Assembly: GCF_003112515.1 (NCBI RefSeq)
Contig: NZ_BEVZ01000004.1
Coordinates: 992,001-1,056,000, forward strand
Origin: Streptomyces fragilis
GTDB lineage: Bacteria > Actinomycetota > Actinomycetes > Streptomycetales > Streptomycetaceae
Length of the DNA stretch: 64,000 nt
Reading direction: 5' to 3'
Positions 33,074 to 41,286 of this stretch are shown in pieces. The notes below the pieces were generated by a model. That model was not told where the DNA came from. It was given only the letters and a program-made list of their open reading frames with translations, and did not search any database. Position 1 is the stretch's first letter; every line of letters starts with the position of its first letter. A program made the position numbers and the translations under genes.

Positions 33074-33146
33074 AGCCCCAATACGGAATCGAACCGTAGA
33101 CCTTCTCCTTACCATGGAGACGCTCTACCGACTGAGCTATTGGGGC
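33074..33146 (-). tRNA. tRNA-Thr (anticodon GGT)
   Basis: A 73-nt tRNA with acceptor stem GCCCCAA/TTGGGGC, anticodon stem CTCC/GGAG around the loop ATGGTAA, T arm GGTTCGATTCC and discriminator T. It reads ACC and ACT codons. It is the first gene of a tRNA-Thr, tRNA-Met unit. Confidence 0.96.
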
Positions 33147-33157
33147 GAGCGAGGAAG

Positions 33158-33187
33158 ACATTACACGGTCGCCCGCCGATCCCCCAA
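33158..33187 (-). promoter_or_regulatory. Candidate promoter of the tRNA-Thr/tRNA-Met unit
   Basis: On the minus strand TTGGGG (33182-33187) and TAATGT (33158-33163) are spaced by 18 bp. The predicted start is near 33151, five bases before tRNA-Thr. Confidence 0.55.
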
Positions 33188-33442
33188 ATCCGTTTCCCGA
33201 CGTCCTGCGCCGGGATGTCCTGAAGGGGCCACCCGGCCGTCCCGCGAGCCCTCCCGGCGCGCATCCCACCCCGTGGAACCGGGCCCCCGCGCCGGCGGCA
33301 CCACGCCGGTACGACTATTGCGCTCCTCCCGGGGCTCGGCGGGTCGCCGCCCTAGGCTCTGTCACCCCACGTGATCGTTTCTCCAGGGCCGCCCTCGGCG
33401 TCCTCCCCGCAGCAGCACCCGGATCCGGACCCCAGGAACGCG

Positions 33443-34780
33443 ATGTCCGACAGCCAGCCGCCTCCCCAGCAGCCCAACCCGTCGCCCTCCTCCCCGCCCG
33501 GCTCCGCCGAGCCCGCCGCCCTGCTGCTCTGCGGCGCCCGCCTGACCGACGGCCGCACGGTGGACGTGCGGCTGGGCGGCGGGCGGATCGAAGCCGTCGG
33601 CACGGCGGGCAGCCTGGCCGGCGACCCGGTCGTCCCGGGTCCGGCGCACCCGGCCACCGCCTCCTTCCCGGTCCCTGCCTCCGCCGCCACGGACGCGGGT
33701 GCGGCCACGGCGCCGGCGCGCGTCAACCTGGAGGGCTACCTGCTCCTCCCCGCCCCCGTCGAACCGCACGCCCACGCCGACACGGCGCTCACCGCCGAGT
33801 CGGACGGGCCCGCGCCGGGCGATCCGCAGGACGTCCAGCGCCGGGCCACCGAGGCCGTCCTCGCCCAGCTCGGCCACGGCGCCACCGCTATCCGCTCCCA
33901 CGTCCGCGTCGGTGACGTACAGGGCCTCGGCGCCCTGGAGGCGGTGCTGCGGGTCCGCGGCACGGTGCGCGACCTGGTCGACCTCATGGTCGTCGCCATG
34001 CCCCGGCTGCTCACGGGGGCGGCCGGCGCGGACGGCCCGGCCCTGTTGCGGGACGCGGTCGGCATGGGCGCGACGGTCGTCGGCGGCTGCCCGGACCGCG
34101 ACCCGGACCCCACCGGCTACGTGGAGGCGGTGCTGGACCTCGCCTCGGCCCACGGCTGCGCCGTCGACCTGCACACCGACGGCACCGACCCGGCCCGCCT
34201 GTGCCGCCTGGCCTCCATGGCGGGCGGACTGCGCGGCGGGGTGACGGTCGGCCCGCTGGGCGGGCTGGGGCTGCTGCCCACCGACGTGGCCTCACGCTGC
34301 GCCGACCGGCTGGCGGCGGCCGGCGTGGGCGTCGTGTGCCTGCCCCAGGGCGGCTGCGCGGGCGCCGACCGCCGCGGCACCGCCCCCGTACGGCTGCTGC
34401 GCGCCGCCGGTGTGCGGGTCGCCGCGGGCAGCGGGTCGCTGCGCGACCTGTCGAACCCGGTGGGCCGCGGCGACCCGCTGGAGGCCGCCTACCTGCTGGC
34501 CTCGCAGGACGCGCTGCCGGTGGAGGACGCCTACGGCACGGTGAGCGCGGCCGGCCGCGCGGTGCTGGGGCTGCCGCCGGTGCGGATCGAGGCGGGGTTC
34601 CCGGCGGACCTGATCGCCGTCCGCGGGGACCGGCTGGCCGGAGCGCTGTCGCTGGCCTACAGCCGCATCGTGATCCACGCCGGGCGGGTGGTCTCCCGCA
34701 CCAGCGCGGTCCGCGAGTACTGCGATCTCGGCGGGGCGGGCGCGGGGCCGGAACTCCCGCGCCAGGCACGGCATCCCTGA
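33443..34780 (+). CDS. Amidohydrolase-superfamily protein, cytosine-deaminase-like
   Basis: A 445-residue protein from ATG 33443 (MSDSQPPPQQP); an in-frame ATG at 33371 is possible but has no ribosome-binding site. A Pro/Ala-rich N-terminus of about 80 residues contains the start of the small beta domain (LLLCGARLTDGRTVDVRLGG). The metal motif HAH is in LPAPVEPHAHADTAL, a further His in CAVDLHTDGTD and a late Asp in GSGSLRDLSNP. These match cytosine deaminase-like metallohydrolases, but some ligands are at unusual spacing, so substrate and activity are uncertain. It stands alone between the tRNA unit and an SDR gene. Confidence 0.78.
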   Translation: MSDSQPPPQQPNPSPSSPPGSAEPAALLLCGARLTDGRTVDVRLGGGRIEAVGTAGSLAGDPVVPGPAHPATASFPVPASAATDAGAATAPARVNLEGYLLLPAPVEPHAHADTALTAESDGPAPGDPQDVQRRATEAVLAQLGHGATAIRSHVRVGDVQGLGALEAVLRVRGTVRDLVDLMVVAMPRLLTGAAGADGPALLRDAVGMGATVVGGCPDRDPDPTGYVEAVLDLASAHGCAVDLHTDGTDPARLCRLASMAGGLRGGVTVGPLGGLGLLPTDVASRCADRLAAAGVGVVCLPQGGCAGADRRGTAPVRLLRAAGVRVAAGSGSLRDLSNPVGRGDPLEAAYLLASQDALPVEDAYGTVSAAGRAVLGLPPVRIEAGFPADLIAVRGDRLAGALSLAYSRIVIHAGRVVSRTSAVREYCDLGGAGAGPELPRQARHP

Positions 34781-34938
34781 CGGCTCGGCCGTCACCGCGC
34801 GACACGGGGGCACGGGCCGGCGGGACGGGGCCGCGGAGGCCCTACCGGACGCGTGGCGGCGCTTCGGCGTGACGCGCTGCCCCGTTCCGGCGCGGGGCGG
34901 CCCTGACGCGTCGTGGCGCATCGTCCGGCCCACCGCGT

Positions 34939-34944
34939 TACGGT
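34939..34944 (+). promoter_or_regulatory. -10-like box of the SDR gene, possible leaderless mRNA
   Basis: TACGGT is followed by six bases (CGAAGC) and the ATG at 34951, with no ribosome-binding site in between. A matching -35 is not evident. Confidence 0.45.
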
Positions 34945-34950
34945 CGAAGC

Positions 34951-35610
34951 ATGCGTATCGTCATCGCCGGAGGCCACGGCCGAATCGCCCTGCGACTGTC
35001 ACGACTGCTCGCCGCGCGCGGTGAGGAGGTCGCGGGCATCATCCGCAATCCCGACCACGGCGACGATCTCCGCGAGGCCGGGGCCGAGCCCCTCGTCCTG
35101 GACCTGGAGTCGGCCGGCGTCGAGGATGTGACCGAGCTCCTGCGCGGCGCCGACGCCGCGGTCTTCGCGGCGGGCGCGGGCCCGGGCAGCGGGGCGGCCC
35201 GCAAGGAGACGGTCGACAAGGGCGCCGCGGTCCTGCTCGCGGACGCCGCCGTCCGGGCGGGAGTCCGCCGCTACCTGGTCGTCTCCTCCATGGCCGCCGA
35301 CCCGGACCACCAGGGCGACGAGATCTTCGACGCCTACCTGCGCGCCAAGGGCGAGGCCGACGCCTACGTCCGCTCCCTGGGCGACTCGCTGGACTGGACG
35401 ATCCTGCGCCCCGGCATGCTCACCGACGACGCCGGCACCGGGCAGGTGCTGCTGCGCGCCTCCACCGGCCGGGGTCCCGTCCCGCGCGACGACGTGGCCG
35501 CCGTCATCGCCGAACTCCTCGACTATCCCGGCACGGTGGGGCTGACGCTGGAACTGATCAGCGGGTCCACGCCGGTCACCGACGCGGTGAAGATGGTGGC
35601 GGGCGAGTAA
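34951..35610 (+). CDS. NAD(P)-binding oxidoreductase, atypical SDR (NmrA/SDR5-like)
   Basis: A 219-residue Rossmann protein. The nucleotide motif GGHGRIALRLSRLL (residues 7-20; a variant of GxxGxxG) is N-terminal. VVSSMAADPD and the downstream YLRAKGEADAYVRS stretch with Tyr and Lys resemble the SDR catalytic region, and DWTILRPGMLTDD is typical of SDR5/NAD(P)H-binding proteins such as YwnB or NmrA. It may be a reductase or a redox sensor; substrate unknown. It converges with the Clp-N/HTH gene. Confidence 0.85.
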   Translation: MRIVIAGGHGRIALRLSRLLAARGEEVAGIIRNPDHGDDLREAGAEPLVLDLESAGVEDVTELLRGADAAVFAAGAGPGSGAARKETVDKGAAVLLADAAVRAGVRRYLVVSSMAADPDHQGDEIFDAYLRAKGEADAYVRSLGDSLDWTILRPGMLTDDAGTGQVLLRASTGRGPVPRDDVAAVIAELLDYPGTVGLTLELISGSTPVTDAVKMVAGE

Positions 35611-35619
35611 CCGGCTTCC

Positions 35620-36405
35620 TCAGTCCGCCTGCGGGGCCCGCCCCTTGGCGGGCGGGGCCTCCGCGGCGGCCCCTTCGGCCTCGTCCGTCGTCTGCGCCAT
35701 CAGTTCCAGCGCCCGGGCGACGAACGCCTCCACCTCGGCCTTCCGGACGCCGAGCCCGCTGAGCACGCCGTCGCCGTTCTCCTGCTCCAGCAGCGCCAGC
35801 AGGATGTGCTCGGTGCCGACGTAGTTGTGGCCGAGCCGCAGCGCCTCACGGAACGTCAGTTCCAGGGCCTTCTTGGCGGCGGAGCCGTACGGCACCAGCT
35901 CCGGCGGGTTCTCGGCCGCCTCGGGCAGCACCGCCGTGACGGCTTCCCGGACCGCCTCCGGGGTGACTCCCTGCGCCTCGAGCGCGCGGGCGCCGATGGC
36001 CTCGGGCTCCGCCAGCAGGCCCAGCACCAGGTGCTCGGGCAGTCCCTCCGCGGCACCGGCCGCCCGTGCCTCGCCGTGCGCCGCCACGACCACGCTGCGG
36101 GCGCGCGGCGTGAAGCGCTGGAAGCCCTGGGCGAGGTCGAGGTCGGCGGACTCCTTGGGGACGAAGCGCTTCTGGGCGGCCTGCCGGGTGACGCCCATGC
36201 TCTTGCCGATGTCCGTCCAGGAGGCGCCGGCCCTCCTGGCCTGGTCCACGAAGTGCCCGATGAGGTGATCCGCGACCTCGCCGAGGTGTTCGGCGGCGAG
36301 GACCGCGTCCTGCAGCTGGTGCAGGGCGTCGGGATGGACCTTCTTGATCGCGTCGATGAGGTCGTCGAGACGGGGGGACGCGGAGCCGAGCGGGTTCGTC
36401 GTCAT
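35620..36405 (-). CDS. HTH and Clp N-terminal domain protein, putative autoregulated regulator
   Basis: A 261-residue protein. Residues about 1-85 contain a helix-turn-helix-like segment (ASWTDIGKSMGVTRQAAQKR); residues about 95-240 hold two Clp N-terminal repeats (FTPRARSVVVAAHGEARAAG ... and LELTFREALRLGHNYVGTEH), the substrate or adaptor-binding module of ClpA/ClpC ATPases. There is no ATPase domain. Two tandem inverted repeats overlap its promoter and the start codon follows the -10 by six bases, so it probably represses itself. It may couple proteolysis or stress to transcription. The tail after residue 240 is Ala/Pro-rich. Confidence 0.85.
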   Translation of the reverse strand: MTTNPLGSASPRLDDLIDAIKKVHPDALHQLQDAVLAAEHLGEVADHLIGHFVDQARRAGASWTDIGKSMGVTRQAAQKRFVPKESADLDLAQGFQRFTPRARSVVVAAHGEARAAGAAEGLPEHLVLGLLAEPEAIGARALEAQGVTPEAVREAVTAVLPEAAENPPELVPYGSAAKKALELTFREALRLGHNYVGTEHILLALLEQENGDGVLSGLGVRKAEVEAFVARALELMAQTTDEAEGAAAEAPPAKGRAPQAD

Positions 36406-36407
36406 GC

Positions 36408-36452
36408 GTCAACCTTAAGTTGACACCCCAAGCCCGTCAACCTTCGGTTGAC
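36408..36452. promoter_or_regulatory. Twin operators upstream of the Clp-N/HTH gene
   Basis: Two 17-bp inverted repeats of the form GTCAAC-N5-GTTGAC lie at 36408-36424 and 36436-36452, centres 28 bp apart (just under three helical turns). They cover the -10 and -35 of the promoter. They are the obvious binding sites for the HTH protein encoded just downstream. Confidence 0.75.
36412..36440 (-). promoter_or_regulatory. Leaderless promoter of the Clp-N/HTH gene
   Basis: On the minus strand TTGACG (36435-36440) and TAAGGT (36412-36417) are 17 bp apart. The ATG at 36405 lies six bases past the -10, so transcription should begin at the start codon. Confidence 0.7.
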
Positions 36453-36494
36453 AGTCTGCTTGTCTTCGTCCGCCCTCGACGTCTCGGTGCTGTC

Positions 36495-36968
36495 TCAGTG
36501 CTCGACGAGCCCTCCGACCGGTACCGGATCGACGTGCCCGGTCGCCGGGCGGGTGAGCGCCAGGGCCAGCCCGACGTCGACGAGCGAGGACCTGGGCAGC
36601 GCGGCCACCTGATCGAGCGGCGTCCAGACCGACTCCACGACCCCTCCGCCCGGCTCCGGCCGCAGTCGCCCGCCCGTGATGCGCACCAGGTAGAAGACGC
36701 CGACGTTCTGGTGGTCCGGCCCGCCGGGCACGGTGCGTTCCGCCGCCGGGATCACCCGGGAGTCCACACCCAGCAGCCGTTCGACCTCCGCCTCGCAGCC
36801 CGTCTCCTCGGCGACCTCACGCACCACGGCGTCGAACGGGTCCTCCCCGTGCTCCACCCCACCGCCCGGCAGACTCCACGTGCTCCCGCCCCGCGGCGAC
36901 ACGTGGCGGGCCAGCAACACCCGCTCGCCCGCGAGGCACACGGCATACGCCGCCAGCCGAAAACTCAT
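36495..36968 (-). CDS. Nudix hydrolase
   Basis: A 157-residue Nudix protein. The Nudix box (residues about 35-57) shows GGGVEHGEDPFDAVVREVAE followed by ETG, fitting Gx5Ex7REUxEExGU. Such enzymes hydrolyse nucleoside diphosphates linked to another group, often house-cleaning damaged nucleotides. The start ATG 36968 (MSFRLAAYAVCLAGERVLLA) is chosen from the family; the upstream ATG at 37034 would add 22 Arg-rich residues. The exact substrate is unknown. Confidence 0.87.
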   Translation of the reverse strand: MSFRLAAYAVCLAGERVLLARHVSPRGGSTWSLPGGGVEHGEDPFDAVVREVAEETGCEAEVERLLGVDSRVIPAAERTVPGGPDHQNVGVFYLVRITGGRLRPEPGGGVVESVWTPLDQVAALPRSSLVDVGLALALTRPATGHVDPVPVGGLVEH

Positions 36969-37275
36969 GGCCCGCACCCCCTTCCCCCACCTGCCGTACC
37001 CCGTCACACGCCACGGGAGACGCCGGCGTGGCACGCGAACTCCCGTGCGGCGCCGGGGCCTCCGGGCGGGAACCCCGGCGCTCGCGACACGGTCACCGAC
37101 GCGCCCACCGGCAAGCGCCCCCGTGCGCCCGGCTGATCGGAGGAGCGGCGCCCACCCGATCAGTCACCATCGGCGTGCCTCGCGCCCTCACCCCACGGGC
37201 GCGCCCGGGGTGGCGGAGATGCTGACGATCCCTGGGAACAGCCGTTCCCCGGGCGAGCAGCCATTGGAGACGACC
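36969..37275. other. Spacer between divergent Nudix and hydrolase genes
   Basis: This 307-bp region must carry the promoters of the Nudix gene (minus) and the alpha/beta hydrolase gene (plus). I see no convincing -35/-10 pair, repeat or small gene. A long frame of the hydrolase extends back through it but lacks start signals. Confidence 0.5.
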
Positions 37276-38505
37276 ATGCCGCACCTGACTCCCGTCGACC
37301 ACAAGGTCAAGCACAAGTCGACCATCCCCGCGAACTACAACGCGGAGGTCGAGCTCTTCGTCCGCGAGTACAGGACCTCGACCGGTGGAGGCGGCACCCC
37401 GAAGCCGGTCCTCATGCTCCACGGCAGGAGTGTTCCGGCCCTCCCCGGCTTCGACCTCGTCCTTCCTCCGCAAGGCGGTTCCCCGCATCCGGAGACCCGC
37501 TACAGCTGGGCGCAGGCCCTCGCGAAGAGGGGCTACGACGTGTACGTCATGGACCTGCAGGGGTCCGGGCTCTCACCCCGCCCGGAGATGCACGACCCGT
37601 GCAACGTCAATCCGGCGCAGCGCGGCCTCCTGGAAACCCATCCCGGTACCGGAGGGTGCGACCCCACGACGGCCAAGTACGCGAAGCAACTCGGCAATTC
37701 GCAGAGCGAGTGGGACGAACTGCGCACCGTCGTCAAGTTCATCAGGCAGCGCTGCGCCGACCAGAAGGTCGCGTTCATCGGCTGGTCGGCGGCCGCCTTC
37801 GTCATGGGTCCGTACGTCCTGCAGGAGCCCGGGGACGTGTCGAGCCTGTTCCTGCTCGCGCCCATGTTCCCGCCGAACGGCCGGTGGTCGACGGACGCCT
37901 CCAAGCCGTTCGCTCCGCCACCCGGCACGTCCCTGCCCACGCAGCCCGAGTCGAAGCCCGCCGCGGTCTTCGGCTTCCCCATGAACCTCACCAGCAAGGC
38001 GGCCATCAAGGCAGCCGTCGGTGACGCCGATCTGGCCGAACACGTGTGGCGGTCGATCATGGACTGCGACAGCGTGGGCAGGCAGTGGGGCGGAACGGAC
38101 CCGGCGGCGCCGGAGGGCGTCATGCGGTGGCGCAACAGCTACTGGTACGGCTGGAACAACAGCACCGCGCCGCTCGCCACCACGCTCGGCGGCGCCGTCC
38201 CGGTGTGCATCGTCTACGGGGACCAGGACAGGACCGCGAACACCGCGGAGGAGCTGGGGCCGGTGCTGCACTTCTCCGTGCCGAAGCTGTACGCGGCGAT
38301 CAAAGGCGACAACAAGCTGATGTTCCGCGTCGAGGGCTGGGACCACAATCCCGTCTGGGAGCGCAAGGCCAACGACAGGCTGCAGCACATGTCCTGGCAG
38401 TGGCTGGAAGGCAAGAAGGTGTACGGCGTCGACACAGGAAGCTGGCTCATGGACGAGGACGGCGTGCTCGCGGAAGTACCGAAGGCTTCCCCCACCGCCG
38501 GGTGA
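37276..38505 (+). CDS. Alpha/beta-hydrolase-fold protein
   Basis: A 409-residue cytosolic hydrolase starting at ATG 37276 with GGAG six to seven bases upstream. The oxyanion region is PVLMLHGRS, the nucleophile elbow is AFIGWSAAAFVMG with Ser as nucleophile, and the likely Asp and His are in VYGDQDRTAN and GWDHNPVW. There is no signal peptide, although residues 50-120 include a long insertion (GSGLSPRPEMHDPCNVNPAQ). Substrate unknown; esterase, lipase or epoxide-hydrolase-like reactions are possible. It is isolated between the Nudix gene and tRNA-Tyr. Confidence 0.78.
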   Translation: MPHLTPVDHKVKHKSTIPANYNAEVELFVREYRTSTGGGGTPKPVLMLHGRSVPALPGFDLVLPPQGGSPHPETRYSWAQALAKRGYDVYVMDLQGSGLSPRPEMHDPCNVNPAQRGLLETHPGTGGCDPTTAKYAKQLGNSQSEWDELRTVVKFIRQRCADQKVAFIGWSAAAFVMGPYVLQEPGDVSSLFLLAPMFPPNGRWSTDASKPFAPPPGTSLPTQPESKPAAVFGFPMNLTSKAAIKAAVGDADLAEHVWRSIMDCDSVGRQWGGTDPAAPEGVMRWRNSYWYGWNNSTAPLATTLGGAVPVCIVYGDQDRTANTAEELGPVLHFSVPKLYAAIKGDNKLMFRVEGWDHNPVWERKANDRLQHMSWQWLEGKKVYGVDTGSWLMDEDGVLAEVPKASPTAG

Positions 38506-38596
38506 CGGCCGAGGCCTCGGGCCTGACCGCCCGGGCACAGCGAAACCCCCTCCGACCTGCCGTGATGGCTGGTCGGAGGGGGCTCCGTTTGTCTGG

Positions 38597-38678
38597 TGGC
38601 GGCGCCAGGATTCGAACCTGGGAAGGCTGAGCCGGCAGATTTACAGTCTGCTCCCTTTGGCCGCTCGGGCACACCGCC
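38597..38678 (-). tRNA. tRNA-Tyr (anticodon GTA)
   Basis: An 82-nt class II tRNA with acceptor GGCGGTG/CGCCGCC (one G-U), anticodon stem GCAGA/TCTGC around CTGTAAA, a long variable arm (CGGCTCAGCCTTC) and discriminator A. It reads TAC and TAT codons. Confidence 0.95.
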
Positions 38679-38894
38679 TAGACGGTGCCACGAAGTCGAA
38701 CCGGCTTGCGGCCGGGTCTCCCTCGCGACGTCGTAAACAATACCTGATGCGGAGGGGTGGTCCGCCACTCGATTGAGCGCGGTTCGCGGGCCGGGGGGTG
38801 GCTAGGCTTGGGCGGGCTCGGTCCGGGGCGTGGTCCCCGGGTCGGCGGCCCCGTAAGCACCCGACACAGACCCCGATGCAAGGAGCCACAGGAC

Positions 38895-39383
38895 ATGGCC
38901 GACTCCAGTTTCGACATCGTCTCGAAGGTCGAGCGGCAGGAGGTCGACAACGCCCTCAACCAGGCCGGCAAGGAGATCTCGCAGCGCTACGACTTCAAGG
39001 GCGTCGGCGCCTCGATCGCGTGGTCCGGTGACAAGATCCTGATGCAGGCGAACTCCGAGGACCGGGTCAACGCCGTCCTCGACGTCTTCCAGTCCAAGCT
39101 GATCAAGCGCGGCATCTCGCTGAAGGCGCTGGACGCCGGCGAGCCGCAGCTGTCCGGCAAGGAGTACAAGATCTTCGCCGAGATCAAGGAAGGCATCTCC
39201 CAGGAGAACGCCAAGAAGGTCGCCAAGCTCATCCGCGACGAGGGCCCCAAGGGCGTCAAGGCGCAGGTCCAGGGTGAGGAGCTGCGGGTCAGCTCCAAGA
39301 GCCGCGACGACCTGCAGGCCGTGATCACCCTGCTGAAGAACCAGGACTTCGACTTCGCGCTGCAGTTCGTCAACTACCGGTAG
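38895..39383 (+). CDS. YajQ-family protein (UPF0234)
   Basis: A 162-residue protein with two ferredoxin-like subdomains: MADSSFDIVSKVERQEVDNA at the N-terminus and SKSRDDLQAVITLLKNQDFD near the end. Family members bind nucleic acid and, in some bacteria, cyclic di-GMP, acting with transcription factors. The start ATG 38895 follows GGAGCCAC; a longer in-frame extension to 38757 has no ribosome-binding site. It has its own strong terminator. Its role here is not known. Confidence 0.92.
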   Translation: MADSSFDIVSKVERQEVDNALNQAGKEISQRYDFKGVGASIAWSGDKILMQANSEDRVNAVLDVFQSKLIKRGISLKALDAGEPQLSGKEYKIFAEIKEGISQENAKKVAKLIRDEGPKGVKAQVQGEELRVSSKSRDDLQAVITLLKNQDFDFALQFVNYR

Positions 39384-39407
39384 GGACGAGGTAGTTCGCG
39401 CACCGCT

Positions 39408-39456
39408 GCCGCAGGGGCGCACCGTGGGTTCCGGCCCGGCGGTGCGCCCCTGCGGC
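39408..39456 (+). terminator. Terminator of the YajQ-family gene
   Basis: A perfect 17-bp stem (GCCGCAGGGGCGCACCG at 39408-39424 with 39440-39456) with a 15-nt loop, followed by TTTCG. It lies 25 bp past the stop. Confidence 0.9.
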
Positions 39457-39493
39457 TTTCGTGGCCGGGCGCAGAGGTCGTCGCCGTCACCGG

Positions 39494-39499
39494 TAGCGT
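39494..39499 (+). promoter_or_regulatory. -10-like box of the permease gene
   Basis: TAGCGT is followed by seven bases and the ATG at 39507 of the permease gene, with no ribosome-binding site between them, suggesting a leaderless mRNA. Confidence 0.4.
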
Positions 39500-39506
39500 G
39501 CCGGGC

Positions 39507-40742
39507 ATGACGGAGCAGGGTGGGCTGCGGCGGACGCTCGGGGTCGGGGACGCGGTCGTGGTCGGGCTGGGGTCGATGGTGGGGGCCGGGATCTTCACGG
39601 CCCTCTCCCCCGCGGCGCGGGCCGCCGGGTCGTGGCTGCTGGTGGCGCTGGGTGTGGCGGGGGTGGTCGCGTACTGCAACGCCACGTCCTCGGCGCGGCT
39701 GGCGGCGGTGTATCCGGCGTCCGGGGGCACGTACGTGTACGGGCGGGAGCGGCTCGGAGAGTTCTGGGGCTACCTCGCCGGGTGGGCGTTCGTGGTGGGC
39801 AAGACGGCGTCCTGCGCGGCGATGGCGCTCACCGTCGGGGCGTACGTCTGGCCCGGGCGGGAGCGTGCGGTCGCCGTGGCGGCGGTGCTGGTGCTGACGG
39901 CGCTGGGGTACCGCGGGGTCACCAAGTCCGTCCGGGTGACGCGGGTGATCGTCGCGGTGGTGCTGGCGGTGCTGGCCGCCGTGGTGGTGGCGTGCCTGGG
40001 CGGAGGCGGCGGGACGGCCGGACGGGAGCCGGGCGCCGGGGTCGCCGCGGTCGGCGTCCTCGAGGCGGCGGGGCTGTTGTTCTTCGCGTTCGCCGGGTAC
40101 GCGCGGATCGCCACGCTGGGCGAGGAGGTGCGGGACCCGGCGCGGACCATCCCGCGCGCGATCCCGGTGGCCCTGGGCGTCACGCTCGTGGTGTACGCGG
40201 CCGTGGCGGCCGCCGTGCTGTCGGTGCTGGGGGCGGGTGGACTCGCGGCGGCGGGCGCGCCGCTCGTGGAGGCGGTGCGGGCAGCCGGGTCGGGGTGGCT
40301 GGCGCCGGTGGTGCGGGTGGGTGCGGCGGTGGCCGCGCTGGGGTCGTTGCTGGCCCTGCTGCTGGGCGTGTCGCGGACCACGCTGGCGATGGCCCGGGAC
40401 GGCAACCTGCCGAGGCCCCTGGCGGCCGTGCACCCGCGCTTCCAGGTGCCGCACCGGGCCGAGCTCGCGGTCGCGGCGGTGGTCGCGGTGGTGGCGGCCA
40501 CGGTGGACCTGCGCGGCGCGATCGGGTTCTCGTCGTTCGGGGTCCTGCTGTACTACGCGATCGCCAACGCCTCCGCCTGGACGCTCGACCGGTCGGCCGC
40601 CGCCCGCGTCCTTCCCGGTGCGGGGCTGCTCGGCTGCCTGGTCCTGGCCTTCACGCTGCCGGCCGCCTCGGTGGTCGCGGGCGCCGGTGTCGTCGTGGTC
40701 GGGGCGCTCATTCACGCGGTCCGGCGGACACTGGTGACGTAG
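39507..40742 (+). CDS. APC-family amino acid permease
   Basis: A 411-residue membrane protein with about 11-12 hydrophobic segments. The first helix carries the APC signature VVVGLGSMVGAGIFTALSPA; a conserved GYARIATLGEEVRDPARTIP loop lies near the middle. It should import amino acids or related cations by proton symport. The start ATG 39507 (MTEQGGLRRTLGVGDA) is preferred to the GTG at 39498. It is followed by a YccF-family gene on the same strand. Confidence 0.9.
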   Translation: MTEQGGLRRTLGVGDAVVVGLGSMVGAGIFTALSPAARAAGSWLLVALGVAGVVAYCNATSSARLAAVYPASGGTYVYGRERLGEFWGYLAGWAFVVGKTASCAAMALTVGAYVWPGRERAVAVAAVLVLTALGYRGVTKSVRVTRVIVAVVLAVLAAVVVACLGGGGGTAGREPGAGVAAVGVLEAAGLLFFAFAGYARIATLGEEVRDPARTIPRAIPVALGVTLVVYAAVAAAVLSVLGAGGLAAAGAPLVEAVRAAGSGWLAPVVRVGAAVAALGSLLALLLGVSRTTLAMARDGNLPRPLAAVHPRFQVPHRAELAVAAVVAVVAATVDLRGAIGFSSFGVLLYYAIANASAWTLDRSAAARVLPGAGLLGCLVLAFTLPAASVVAGAGVVVVGALIHAVRRTLVT

Positions 40743-40805
40743 GCCTCTGCCGGATCCGTCGCCCGCGCGACGTCCGACGACGTACATGAGCGAAGGGGTA
40801 CGACC

Positions 40806-41225
40806 GTGAAGCCGGTCAATCTGGTGCTCAACATCCTGTGGGTCGTGTTCTGCGGGTTCTGGATGGCGCTCGGCTATCTGGTGGCCGCACTGATCAGCTT
40901 CGTCCTGATCGTCACCATCCCGTTCGGCATCGCCGCGCTGCGGCTGGCGGGGTACGCCCTGTGGCCGTTCGGGCGGACCACGGCGCCCAAACCCACGGCG
41001 GGCGTGGGGTCGGCGATCGGGAACGTGGTGTGGGTGATCGTGGCCGGCTGGTGGCTGGCCCTGGAGCACCTGGTGCTCAGCATTCCGCTGTTCGTCTCCA
41101 TCATCGGCATCCCGTTCGGCTGGGCGAACCTCAAGATGATCCCGATCTCGCTGATGCCGCTCGGGACGGAGATCGTGCCCGTGGAGCATGCCGAACGGGC
41201 ACGGGTGGACGACCGCCGCTGGTGA
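40806..41225 (+). CDS. YccF domain membrane protein
   Basis: A 139-residue inner-membrane protein with two related YccF repeats, each a pair of hydrophobic segments (residues about 4-55 and 70-122; LNILWVVFCGFWMALGYLVA and IGNVVWVIVAGWWLALEHLV). The start GTG 40806 follows GAAGGGG. The two halves suggest an internal duplication typical for the family. Function is unknown; it may act in transport or envelope integrity. Confidence 0.9.
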   Translation: MKPVNLVLNILWVVFCGFWMALGYLVAALISFVLIVTIPFGIAALRLAGYALWPFGRTTAPKPTAGVGSAIGNVVWVIVAGWWLALEHLVLSIPLFVSIIGIPFGWANLKMIPISLMPLGTEIVPVEHAERARVDDRRW

Positions 41226-41286
41226 GGGCGGGCGGCCGCCGGGGGCGCTCCTGGCGGGGCTCGCTGGGCTGGGCCCGCCTCGGGTC

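Noticed and set aside
27621..38678. tRNA genes as integration sites of a mobile element
   Set aside because: No integrase, direct repeat of a tRNA 3' end or foreign gene block is seen next to any of the four tRNA genes.
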